From Clostridiales bacterium (lineage in GTDB: Bacteria > Bacillota > Clostridia > Oscillospirales > Ruminococcaceae), in NCBI GenBank assembly GCA_012523875.1, contig JAAYSW010000029.1:1-34948 (forward strand): a stretch of DNA of 34,948 nt, given 5' to 3'. This document shows, in pieces, positions 23,392 to 31,421 of the stretch. A model generated the notes under the pieces. It had not been told where the DNA came from, ran no database searches, and saw only the letters and a list, made by a program, of their open reading frames with translations. Made by a program: the position numbers and the translations under genes. Position 1 is the first letter of the stretch, and every line of letters starts with the position of its first letter.

Positions 23392-24753
23392 ATGAATTCC
23401 TTTGAGGATGTATTTGAACATGTAAAAAAATATTGCATCGATGTTGGGGATATCGGTGAGGTTGCTTTGAAACTTTGGATTAATGCATTAGAACCCCAAG
23501 AACTTAATGGTTCCGACGCAATCTTCCATGTCCAGTCGGACTTTCAAAAAGGTGTTATTATTAATAATTATGAAAAGCTTCTTAAAGAGGCTTTTAAAAC
23601 CATACTTGGGTTTGATATAAATTTAATTATTATCACAAAAACAGAAGAACCTGTTAACCATCAGGTTGATTTCGAGGAGATTGAACAAAAGCATCTTCAG
23701 CTTGAAAAAAGTTTTGAAACTGCTGAGTATGATTACACTTTCGATACTTTCATAGTAGGTCGCTCCAATGAATTTGCATATGCTGCTTGTACCGCTGTTG
23801 CAAAGGATGCTTCTAAAGGAAGTACATATAATCCTCTTTTTATTCATGGACCTTCGGGGCTTGGTAAAACTCATCTTATTACCGCAATTGCAAATGAAAT
23901 GAGAAAAAATAATTCTGCCCTAAATATTATTTATGTAAGTGGTGAGGCTTTCGCTAATGAACTTATTGATGCAATTAAAATGAGAAAAGATACCACACAA
24001 TTCCATGATAAATACCGTAATGCTGATGTTCTTCTTGTCGATGATGTTCAGTTTATTGCTGGAAAAGAAAGTACCCAAGAGGAATTTTTCCATACATTTA
24101 ATAAGCTTCATCAACAGGGAAGACAAATTGTTTTGACTTCGGACAAACCACCGAAAGATATTAAAACTCTTGCAGAAAGAATTCGTTCTCGATTTGAAGG
24201 AGGACTTATTGCTGACGTTTCAACTCCAGATTATGAAACAAGAATTGCCATTATAAAAAGAAAAGCTGAACTTCTTGAGTTGAATATTCCTCATGAGGTC
24301 GCTGAATTTATTGCAAATAGGCTTAAAACTAATATTAGGCAACTTGAGGGAGCAGTAAAAAAACTGAAAGCCCTTAAACATCTTGCGGGAAGTCAACCAT
24401 CTATTTCCATGGCACAAAGCGTTATTCGTGACATTTTAAATGATGATCAACCTATTCCAATTACTGTTGAAAAAATTATAGCTGAGGTTTCCAATGTTTA
24501 TGGAGTGTCTCCTGAGGATATTCGCTCTAGTAAGCGTTCATCACAGATTTCAAACGCAAGAAAAGTTGCTATTTATGTTGTTCGTGAGATTACACAGATG
24601 CCACTTCAATCAATTGGACTTGAATTCGGTGGACGTGACCACTCTACTATAGTATATGCGATTAATAATATAACAGCGGGGATAAAAAAGGATTCTAATT
24701 TAAAGGAACTTGTTGAGGATATTATTAAAAATATTAGAGATAAGGGAAAATAA
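23392..24753 (+). CDS. dnaA: Chromosomal replication initiator DnaA
   Basis: AAA+ initiator that binds DnaA boxes at oriC, unwinds DNA and loads the helicase. 453 residues. Domain I is at about 1-80. A shorter linker follows. The AAA+ core has Walker A GPSGLGKTH, Walker B LLVDDVQF and sensor regions (TSDKPPKDI; RIRSRFEGGL). Domain IV has the signature FGGRDHSTIVYA at 412-423. Two recognition-loop positions differ from E. coli and Bacillus: Ser418 where E. coli has Thr435, and Tyr422 where E. coli has His439. AAGGAGG lies 8 bases before the ATG. A DUF2726 gene follows after 18 bp and is probably co-transcribed. Confidence 0.98.
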   Translation: MNSFEDVFEHVKKYCIDVGDIGEVALKLWINALEPQELNGSDAIFHVQSDFQKGVIINNYEKLLKEAFKTILGFDINLIIITKTEEPVNHQVDFEEIEQKHLQLEKSFETAEYDYTFDTFIVGRSNEFAYAACTAVAKDASKGSTYNPLFIHGPSGLGKTHLITAIANEMRKNNSALNIIYVSGEAFANELIDAIKMRKDTTQFHDKYRNADVLLVDDVQFIAGKESTQEEFFHTFNKLHQQGRQIVLTSDKPPKDIKTLAERIRSRFEGGLIADVSTPDYETRIAIIKRKAELLELNIPHEVAEFIANRLKTNIRQLEGAVKKLKALKHLAGSQPSISMAQSVIRDILNDDQPIPITVEKIIAEVSNVYGVSPEDIRSSKRSSQISNARKVAIYVVREITQMPLQSIGLEFGGRDHSTIVYAINNITAGIKKDSNLKELVEDIIKNIRDKGK

Positions 24754-24771
24754 AGATAAAAAGGATGTCGA

Positions 24772-25278
24772 ATGAACGAATTTCATAATAGTTTTGGGGA
24801 AATTGTACTATCTGTTTTATTTATTTTATTCGTCTTTTATATCATTTATAGGATATATAGATGGCTTAAACCCACGCCTTTACCATATGTAAAAAAAACA
24901 CTTCTAAGTAAGAATGAGTTAAGGTTTTACGAAAAACTTAGACAAATTACAAAAAAATATGATGTACACATTTTAAGTAAAATTAGGATGGCGGACATTG
25001 TTGAGGTAAAAAAAGGTCTAAAGCGTGAGGAATGGAGTAAATATTTTAATAAAATCAAGTCAAAGCATGTTGATTTTGCTCTTGCTGAACCAGATACCTT
25101 AGAAATTCTGGTACTTATTGAACTTGATGATAAATCTCATGCCCAAAAGGATAGGATTGAGAGGGATATTTTTGTTGATAAGGTCTATTCAGTTACCAAT
25201 ATTCCCATTATACATACCTATGGGAATGATATGGAAACGCTTGAACAGCTAATTGATACTATATTAGAAACAGTCTAG
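24772..25278 (+). CDS. Membrane-anchored DUF2726 protein (PD-(D/E)XK nuclease-like) between dnaA and oriC
   Basis: 168 residues. A membrane helix spans about residues 11-31 and is followed by basic residues. The rest matches the DUF2726 pattern, a restriction-endonuclease-like fold: LLSKNELRFYEKL (44-56, possible helix Glu50 or Glu54), IRMADIVEVKKG, KHVDFAL (Asp101), then VLIELDDKSH (Glu117, Asp119, Asp120, His123) and RIERDIFVDKV (Arg128, Arg131, Asp132). The Asp...Glu-x-Asp arrangement resembles the PD-(D/E)XK active site, though Asp stands where Lys is usual. AAGGATG precedes the ATG. It lies 18 bp after dnaA, a place normally occupied directly by the origin. Function is unknown; a DNA nuclease or DNA-binding role is inference. 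Confidence 0.85.
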   Translation: MNEFHNSFGEIVLSVLFILFVFYIIYRIYRWLKPTPLPYVKKTLLSKNELRFYEKLRQITKKYDVHILSKIRMADIVEVKKGLKREEWSKYFNKIKSKHVDFALAEPDTLEILVLIELDDKSHAQKDRIERDIFVDKVYSVTNIPIIHTYGNDMETLEQLIDTILETV

Positions 25279-25364
25279 CACCCTCTATATATAGTATAAA
25301 AAGATAATTCTGGTAAATAATATATAATTATGTTATAGTTTCTTTTAACAAGATACAACACTCA

Positions 25365-25632
25365 CTTTCAACAATGTTGTTAAATAATCAACCTTTCAAC
25401 AACACTTTCAACATATGTTGAAAACTCCAAAACAGGCTTGACCTTTGCAATATAGAAACTTAATCATTTATTTTTTAAAATTTAAACAGTTTTTAATATT
25501 AATATTTTCACAGCTTGTTAAATGTTGAAAACTATAACTCGCACTTTCCACAAAACTTTCAAGAAACTTTCCTTTTCAACAGAAGTTTTTTCAACAGATT
25601 AAACACAAAATTTATCTTTTAACATATCCACA
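25365..25632. promoter_or_regulatory. oriC: cluster of DnaA-box-like 9-mers
   Basis: Nine sites resembling TTTTC(A/C)ACA: CTTTCAACA at 25365, 25393 and 25405; TTTTCAACA on the minus strand at 25416-25424 and 25523-25531; CTTTCCACA at 25544; TTTTCAACA at 25573 and 25588; and ATATCCACA at 25624. The sites at 25405 and 25416 together form the 18-bp palindrome TTTCAACATATGTTGAAA (25406-25423). They fill a 613-bp intergenic gap between the DUF2726 gene and dnaN, the usual place of the main Firmicute origin. Confidence 0.8.
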
Positions 25633-25698
25633 TTTTCTCCTAATTCCATTGTTGATGAACTAACACTGGCTGTTACGTGGTTTTGTGCTGGTTTCAAG

Positions 25699-25764
25699 TT
25701 TTCCACAGCCCCTACTACTACTACTATCTTAATATATATATATATTATTATTTATATATAATAA
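25699..25764. promoter_or_regulatory. oriC unwinding module: DnaA box, GC spacer, DnaA-trios, AT-rich DUE
   Basis: TTTTCCACA (25699-25707) is followed by GCCCC, then five consecutive CTA triplets (25712-25726). On the other strand these read 3'-GAT-5', the DnaA-trio motif. An almost purely A/T tract (25727-25764) follows immediately and should be the DNA unwinding element. The order box, GC-rich spacer, trios and AT-rich tract is that described for the basal unwinding system of bacterial origins. Confidence 0.85.
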
Positions 25765-25815
25765 ACCTTTTTTAATTTTCTCCTTTTGTTAAAAGGCTTT
25801 GCCAATAAGAAAGTT

Positions 25816-25848
25816 ACAATTAGTATAATTTAAAGTTTTACTAATTGT
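25816..25848. repeat. Inverted repeat in the dnaN upstream region
   Basis: ACAATTAGTA (25816-25825) and TACTAATTGT (25839-25848) form a perfect 10-bp inverted repeat with a 13-base spacer. Two TATAAT hexamers (25824-25829 and 25848-25853) overlap its arms, but neither has a convincing -35 at 17 bp. Possibly a dnaN promoter/operator. Confidence 0.5.
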
Positions 25849-25891
25849 ATAATCAAATATAATATTAAAATAATAGAGAGGATTTACAAAG

Positions 25892-26989
25892 ATGAAATTC
25901 AGTTGCGATAAAACAAAAATATGTGAGGCTATTAATAATGTTTCAAAAGCAGTTGCAATTAAATCAACTATGCCTGCTTTAGAAGGTATTAAATTAGTGT
26001 TGTCAAACAATATACTGGAGCTTACTGGTTATGATTTAGAAATAGGTATAAGAACACAAATACAAGTTAAATCTGAAGATTCAGGAGAATATGTAATAAA
26101 TGCAAGACTTTTTAGTGAAATTACAAAACGTATGCCCGATGGGGAACTCCTATTCTTTATAGATGAAAATCTTAATGTAAGAATTTCTAGCGGGGTAACT
26201 GAATATGATATTTCTGCTTATTCATCTGATGAATATCCAGATTTACCTACTATGGAAAATGAAAAGCAATTTAATATTACTCAAAGTGTATTTAAAAGCA
26301 TGATTAACCAAACTATATTTGCCGTTTCTACAGTTGATAATAAACCTATTCTAACTGGCGAATTATTTGATATTGAAGATGGTGTTTTTAACCTTGTTGC
26401 AATTGATGGATATAGGCTTGCTATAAGAACTGAAAATATAAATTGTAGTGAAAAGTTTTATTTCGTAGTACCCTCAAAGGCTTTAAACGAAATTGCAAGG
26501 TTACTTAAAGATGATGAAGATTTATGTAATGTTTTTGTAAGTGATAGGCATATTATGTTTGATATTAATGGTTATTACTTCTTCTCTAGGCTACTTGAAG
26601 GAGATTTCCATAATTATAAAACAAGTTTATTTAATGATTTTAAAACTGAAGTAATTGTTAAAACAAGGGATTTCCTTAATAGCCTTGAGCGATGCTCCTT
26701 GCTAATAAGTGAAAAACATAAGGCTGCTGTTAAATGTAATTTTAATACAAGTGAAATGCAAATTGATTGTAAAACTGCTATAGGTAAGGTAAGTGATGAG
26801 ATTAAACTTGACCTAAATGGCGACCCTGTTCTTATAGCTTTCAATAATAAATATATTATGGATGCTCTTAAAGCATCAGAAAGTGATAAGGTAAAAATCC
26901 ATATGAATGGTTCAAATAGACCGATAAAGATATTGCCAATGCAGGGGGATAGCTATACATTTTTGCTGATGCCTGTTGCATTAAAATAA
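25892..26989 (+). CDS. dnaN: DNA polymerase III sliding clamp (beta subunit)
   Basis: Forms the ring-shaped dimer that tethers polymerase III to DNA. 365 residues, three repeated clamp folds. The N terminus is MKFSCDKTKICEAINNVSKAVAIKSTMPALEGI. VAIDGYRLAIR in the middle domain and the C-terminal end ILPMQGDSYTFLLMPVAL are typical; the hydrophobic pocket-forming tail MPV is present. GAGAGGAT lies before the ATG. It is the first gene right of oriC and starts the dnaN-S4-recF-remB-gyrB run. Confidence 0.98.
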   Translation: MKFSCDKTKICEAINNVSKAVAIKSTMPALEGIKLVLSNNILELTGYDLEIGIRTQIQVKSEDSGEYVINARLFSEITKRMPDGELLFFIDENLNVRISSGVTEYDISAYSSDEYPDLPTMENEKQFNITQSVFKSMINQTIFAVSTVDNKPILTGELFDIEDGVFNLVAIDGYRLAIRTENINCSEKFYFVVPSKALNEIARLLKDDEDLCNVFVSDRHIMFDINGYYFFSRLLEGDFHNYKTSLFNDFKTEVIVKTRDFLNSLERCSLLISEKHKAAVKCNFNTSEMQIDCKTAIGKVSDEIKLDLNGDPVLIAFNNKYIMDALKASESDKVKIHMNGSNRPIKILPMQGDSYTFLLMPVALK

Positions 26990-27031
26990 TATACTAAAAT
27001 CTATTTTATATTAGATTATTGGAGGTTTTTT

Positions 27032-27253
27032 ATGAGTAAAAGGGAAATTATGAATGTTAAAATTAAAACTGAATTTATAAAATTAGATTCACTGCTTAAA
27101 TATTCAGGGATTGCCGAAACAGGTGGTTTTGCTAAGGATTTTATTATAAACGAAGAAGTTACAGTAAATGGTGAAATTTGTACTATGAGAGGAAAAAAAA
27201 TAAGACCCGATGATATTGTTTGTTTTAAAAATTATGAATTGCATGTGAGTTAA
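27032..27253 (+). CDS. S4 domain protein YaaA/RlbA
   Basis: A 73-residue RNA-binding S4-like protein always found between dnaN and recF in Firmicutes. The fold is visible from IKLDSLLKYSGIAETGGFAKDFIINEEVTVNGEI, followed by RGKKIRPDDIVCF, which match the S4 alpha-L motif with loop NGE. GGAGG precedes the ATG at 27032; a second ATG at codon 7 is possible but has no ribosome-binding site. Only one base separates its stop codon from recF, so the two are probably translationally coupled. Confidence 0.93.
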   Translation: MSKREIMNVKIKTEFIKLDSLLKYSGIAETGGFAKDFIINEEVTVNGEICTMRGKKIRPDDIVCFKNYELHVS

Positions 27254-27254
27254 T

Positions 27255-28370
27255 ATGGTTATTACAGAGTTGAAGATTGATGGTTTTAGGAATCTTGAGG
27301 ATATTTATATTAAGCCCGATGAGAAATATAATTTAATCATTGGCGACAATGCACAGGGTAAAACAAATATTCTTGAGGCAGTTTGGGCTTTAACAGGTTG
27401 CAAAAGTTTTAGAGGCTCAAAGGAGAAGGATTATATTTGCTTTGATAAGCAGTTTATGAATATAGAAATGTCATTTATTGATAGTAAGCGTGAGCAGAAA
27501 ATAACCTATGCATTGGAAAAAAATAATATCAAAAAAAAGAAAATAACTCTTAATGGCGTTCCGTTAAAACATAGCCAAAGGCTTTTTGAAAGCTTTAAAT
27601 GCGTTGTCTTTACTCCTAATGATACAGAATTGGTTAAAGGTCCACCTGATAAACGGCGTTCTTTCATCGACCTTTGCCATTCCCAGATTTCCCATGGCTC
27701 ACTTAAATATATAAGACAGTATGAAACTATTATTAGCCAAAGGAATGCAGCCTTAAAAGATATTTTCTTTGGAAAATACAGTGAAGATATTCTTTTTATA
27801 TGGGATGAACAGCTGGCAAATATTTGTGCTTATATTTCAATTATGCGTAATGATTATATCGAAAAATTAAATAAATATTGTAAAAACTTGTATTCTAAAA
27901 TAACAGGTGGCAAAGAGGATTTATCTGTTTCATATTCCTCTAATGCTTTTGATATAGATGATTTTAGTAATAAAAATGCTAAACAAATGGCAGAAGAATT
28001 TTTTATTAAGCTCCGTAATAATTCAAGCGATGATGTAAGGCTTGGATTTACACAAAATGGAGTCCATAGAGATGATATTATCTTAAAAATAAATGGATTA
28101 AGTGTTAAAGAATTTGGCTCGCAGGGGCAGCAAAAAAGTACTGCACTTGTGCTAAAACTGGCACAGGCTGGAATTTATTATGAAAATAAAAAAGATTCAC
28201 CCATTATTTTACTTGATGATGTTATGGGGGAACTTGATATAAACAGGCAAAATTTAGTGTATGAGATTGTTAAGGATATGCAGGTGTTTATTACCTCTTG
28301 CAATAAAAATTCAGTTGAGGCAAATAATTTAGCTCGTGTTTTTCATATTGAGAATGGAGGGTTAGTTTAG
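27255..28370 (+). CDS. recF: DNA replication and repair protein RecF
   Basis: SMC-like ATPase that helps load RecA at gaps. 371 residues. Walker A GDNAQGKTNILEA is at about 30-42. The ABC-type signature is in KEFGSQGQQKSTALVLKLA, and the Walker B and D-loop are in ILLDDVMGELD. The ATG overlaps the end region of the S4 gene (one-base gap). The order dnaN-S4-recF-remB-gyrB is conserved. Confidence 0.97.
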   Translation: MVITELKIDGFRNLEDIYIKPDEKYNLIIGDNAQGKTNILEAVWALTGCKSFRGSKEKDYICFDKQFMNIEMSFIDSKREQKITYALEKNNIKKKKITLNGVPLKHSQRLFESFKCVVFTPNDTELVKGPPDKRRSFIDLCHSQISHGSLKYIRQYETIISQRNAALKDIFFGKYSEDILFIWDEQLANICAYISIMRNDYIEKLNKYCKNLYSKITGGKEDLSVSYSSNAFDIDDFSNKNAKQMAEEFFIKLRNNSSDDVRLGFTQNGVHRDDIILKINGLSVKEFGSQGQQKSTALVLKLAQAGIYYENKKDSPIILLDDVMGELDINRQNLVYEIVKDMQVFITSCNKNSVEANNLARVFHIENGGLV

Positions 28371-28371
28371 A

Positions 28372-28626
28372 TTGTATCTACATTTAGGTCAGGATACCGT
28401 AGTTAATATCAAAAATATTATAGGTATTTTTGATATAGAAAATACAACGGTAACTAAAAATACTAAAGAATTTCTAAACAAATCTACTAAAAATGGAAAT
28501 GTAATTAATGTTTCACACGAAATGCCCAGAAGTTTCATTGTATGTAGGGAAAATGATTCAGATGTTGTGTATATTTCACAAATTTCTGTTGCTACATTGA
28601 AAAAAAGGTCGCTTACTATGTTTTAA
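28372..28626 (+). CDS. remB: Extracellular matrix regulator RemB (YaaB, DUF370-like)
   Basis: A small DNA-binding-type regulator, 84 residues, that in Bacillus acts with RemA on biofilm matrix genes. The N terminus MYLHLGQDTVVNIKNIIGIFDIENTT and the end YISQISVATLKKRS match the family. The start is a TTG at 28372, one base after the recF stop; GGAGG lies 11 bases upstream inside recF. No ATG fits the conserved N terminus. Confidence 0.9.
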   Translation: MYLHLGQDTVVNIKNIIGIFDIENTTVTKNTKEFLNKSTKNGNVINVSHEMPRSFIVCRENDSDVVYISQISVATLKKRSLTMF

Positions 28627-28707
28627 TGGACTTTGAAAATAGATAAGTATCTGAGAATAACTCCAGTTTTATTGGAATTGTGTGCTTATAGGAGGATTTT
28701 TATTAAT

Positions 28708-30630
28708 ATGAATAATATCGAAAATTATGATGAAAACCAAATTCAAGTCCTTGAAGGACTTGAGGCAGTCCGAAAACGTCCAGGTATGTATATTGGTTCA
28801 ACCGGTACAAAGGGTTTGCATCATCTTGTTTATGAGATAGTTGATAATGCAATTGATGAGGCTCTTGCAGAATATTGTACTGAAATTAAAATTGATTTGT
28901 TACCTGATAATGTAATTAGAGTGCATGATAATGGCAGAGGAATCCCAGTTGGAATACACCCTACAGAAAAAATTTCTGCTGCAACAGTTGTTTTTACTGT
29001 TCTTCATGCTGGTGGTAAGTTTGGCGGTAGTGGTTATAAGGTTTCAGGGGGACTGCATGGTGTTGGTGCGGCAGTTGTTAATGCCCTTTCCGAATGGATG
29101 GAGGTAACTGTTTTTGATGGGAATAATATTCACTTCCAACGTTTTGAACGTGGTAAATATAAAGAGGAAATGAAAGTTATCGGACAAACAACTGAAACAG
29201 GAACAACTATTTCCTTTAAACCTGATCCACTGGTTTTTGAGGATGTTACCTTTGATTATGAGGTTCTATTGAAACGCTTTAGAGAACAGGCTTTCCTTAA
29301 TGCTGGAATTAATATTGTTTTTGAGGATTCCCGTGATTCTGAAAATATACAAAGAGAAAGACTTATTTATGAGGGCGGTATAAGGCAGTTTGTAGAGCAT
29401 ATCCACAAAACAAAGGGGTTGGATAGCCTTACAGAAGAAATTATTTATATAAGCAGTGAAATGGAACATGCTACTGCTGAAATTGCTATGCAGTATAATG
29501 ATAGCTATAATGAGTTAATTCTTTCATTTGCAAATAATATCCATACAACAGATGGCGGAACTCATGAAACTGCATTTAGAAATGCTTTAACTAAAACATT
29601 GAATGAATATGGTAAGAAGTTTAATCTCTTAAAAGACGGGGATAGGCTTGTTGGTGAAGACGTTCGAGAGGGGCTTACTGCAATTATTTCAGTAAAGCTT
29701 GAGGAATGTGAATTTGAAGGACAGACTAAGGGTAGACTTGGGAACCCAGAAGTTAGACCTTTTGTTGAAAAAATGCTAACTGAAAACCTTATGAATTACC
29801 TTGAGGAAAATCCAGCAGTTGCAAAATCAATATTTGAAAAAAATATTGCAGCATTACAGGCTAGAGAGGCTGCTAAGAAGGCTAGAGAACTTACAAGACG
29901 TAAGAGTGCTATGGAGAATGCATCGTTGCCTGGAAAGCTTGCTGATTGCTCTGAACGTGATAGGGATTTAACTGAAATATATATCGTTGAGGGAGATTCA
30001 GCGGGAGGTTCTGCTAAAGAGGGGCGAAATAGACGCTATCAGGCTATTCTATCTCTTTGGGGAAAAATGTTAAACGTTGAAAAAGCTCGTCTTGATAAGG
30101 TCTATGGCAATGAAAAGCTTATGCCTGTTGTTACTGCTTTGGGAACAGGTCTTGGTGAGGATTTTAATATAGAAAAGTTAAGATATGGAAAGGTTATTAT
30201 AATGGCGGATGCTGATGTCGATGGTTCGCATATTAGAACGCTTTTGCTTACATTCTTTTTTAGGTTTATGCGTCCGTTAATTACAAATGGAAATATTTAT
30301 ATAGCACAGCCACCTTTGTTCAAGGTTTATAGGGGAAAGCAATTTAAGTATGCTTTCTCCGACACTGAAAGAGATAAATACATTAACGAATTATCAGAGA
30401 GTGGCAGATATAAAGTCGATGTTCAGCGATATAAAGGTCTTGGTGAGATGGACCCTGAACAGCTTTGGGAAACAACGATGAACCCTGAAACTCGTACCAT
30501 GATAAAAATTGAAATGGAAGATGCAGTTAAGGCTGATGAAATTTTCACTATCCTTATGGGGGATAAGGTTGCACCTAGACGTGAATTCATTGAAAGAAAC
30601 GCTAAATTGGTTGAAAATTTAGATATATAA
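28708..30630 (+). CDS. gyrB: DNA gyrase subunit B
   Basis: ATPase subunit of gyrase that introduces negative supercoils. 640 residues, the family length. The GHKL ATPase domain has EIVDNAIDEALAEY, VHDNGRGIPV and GGLHGVGAAVVNAL. The Toprim domain has IVEGDSAGGSAKEGR and MADADVDGSHIRTLLL. The C terminus has RYKGLGEMDPEQLWETTM. The frame is open from 28633, but the first 25 codons do not match the family; the ATG at 28708 with GGAGG upstream fits the conserved start. Confidence 0.98.
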   Translation: MNNIENYDENQIQVLEGLEAVRKRPGMYIGSTGTKGLHHLVYEIVDNAIDEALAEYCTEIKIDLLPDNVIRVHDNGRGIPVGIHPTEKISAATVVFTVLHAGGKFGGSGYKVSGGLHGVGAAVVNALSEWMEVTVFDGNNIHFQRFERGKYKEEMKVIGQTTETGTTISFKPDPLVFEDVTFDYEVLLKRFREQAFLNAGINIVFEDSRDSENIQRERLIYEGGIRQFVEHIHKTKGLDSLTEEIIYISSEMEHATAEIAMQYNDSYNELILSFANNIHTTDGGTHETAFRNALTKTLNEYGKKFNLLKDGDRLVGEDVREGLTAIISVKLEECEFEGQTKGRLGNPEVRPFVEKMLTENLMNYLEENPAVAKSIFEKNIAALQAREAAKKARELTRRKSAMENASLPGKLADCSERDRDLTEIYIVEGDSAGGSAKEGRNRRYQAILSLWGKMLNVEKARLDKVYGNEKLMPVVTALGTGLGEDFNIEKLRYGKVIIMADADVDGSHIRTLLLTFFFRFMRPLITNGNIYIAQPPLFKVYRGKQFKYAFSDTERDKYINELSESGRYKVDVQRYKGLGEMDPEQLWETTMNPETRTMIKIEMEDAVKADEIFTILMGDKVAPRREFIERNAKLVENLDI

Positions 30631-30664
30631 AACTTTATTAAAATAAAAGATGGGAGAATTGAGT

Positions 30665-31324
30665 TTGGAGAATTATGATAACCCAATAATTGAAAAAGAA
30701 TATAATATACCTCTTGATATTTTTAATAAGGCTTTTACAGCCTTTCAAAAGAAGTTTATCTACCCTAAAACATACATTATGACATTTTGCTATGTTTTTA
30801 TTATCATATGGCAAGTTACCCTCATTGCAAGGGATATTGCTAGTAGCATTTCTGGTTTTATAATTGCAATTAGTATTTTTGCTATTTTTATTTCATGGTA
30901 TAACCCAAGGAAGATTAAAAATAATCTTTTGATATCAATTAAAGAAATAGAAACTGATTTATATAAATTCAAGCTTTATGAAGATTCAATTGCTCTCCTT
31001 GCATTATCAAAGGAGGAGATATATTCCATTAGTAATCCTCAAGAAGAAGCTGAAACTAGCGAAAAATTAGAAGTTCTAGATAACCCTGAAAATGAAGGAA
31101 ACTATGATATTTTTGAGGGGGATACAACAAATGATAGCATGAAAAAAGCTACTTTTTTGATATTTGATAATGCTTATTTTTCAATTATTGAAAAAGAAGA
31201 ATTTTATATGCTTTATCAATCTAAAGTTGTGTTCTATGTTGTGCCAAAAAAAGATTTTACAGAACCAGAAATTTTGCAGATGAATGAGCTTTTTAAAGAA
31301 AAGTTAGGTAAGAGGTTTTCGTAA
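30665..31324 (+). CDS. YcxB-like membrane protein between gyrB and gyrA
   Basis: About 219 residues. Two hydrophobic segments (roughly IMTFCYVFIIIWQVTLIA and SGFIIAISIFAIFISWY) near residues 40-85 are followed by a hydrophilic domain with an acidic insert and KEEFYMLYQSKVVFYVVPKKDF. The two-helix plus beta-domain layout resembles YcxB-like proteins of Firmicutes, but I cannot confirm the family. Start: ATG at 30650 lacks a ribosome-binding site, while GGGAG lies 8 bases before a TTG at 30665, which I prefer. Function unknown. Its position between gyrB and gyrA interrupts a pair that is adjacent in most Firmicutes. Confidence 0.75.
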   Translation: MENYDNPIIEKEYNIPLDIFNKAFTAFQKKFIYPKTYIMTFCYVFIIIWQVTLIARDIASSISGFIIAISIFAIFISWYNPRKIKNNLLISIKEIETDLYKFKLYEDSIALLALSKEEIYSISNPQEEAETSEKLEVLDNPENEGNYDIFEGDTTNDSMKKATFLIFDNAYFSIIEKEEFYMLYQSKVVFYVVPKKDFTEPEILQMNELFKEKLGKRFS

Positions 31325-31421
31325 AACGCACTGTTTCTTGCTTTATATAATTGCCTTGCAATATTAAGGTTTGCATAGCAAAATGAGGTATATTGTACTT
31401 ACTAGCGAAAGGATGATTTAT

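Noticed and set aside
28506..28525. TGTTTCACACGAAATG in remB as a parS site
   Set aside because: At least four mismatches to the consensus, including the CACGTG core.
28633..28707. 25-residue N-terminal extension of gyrB
   Set aside because: The extension lacks similarity to gyrase B and the ATG at 28708 has its own GGAGG.
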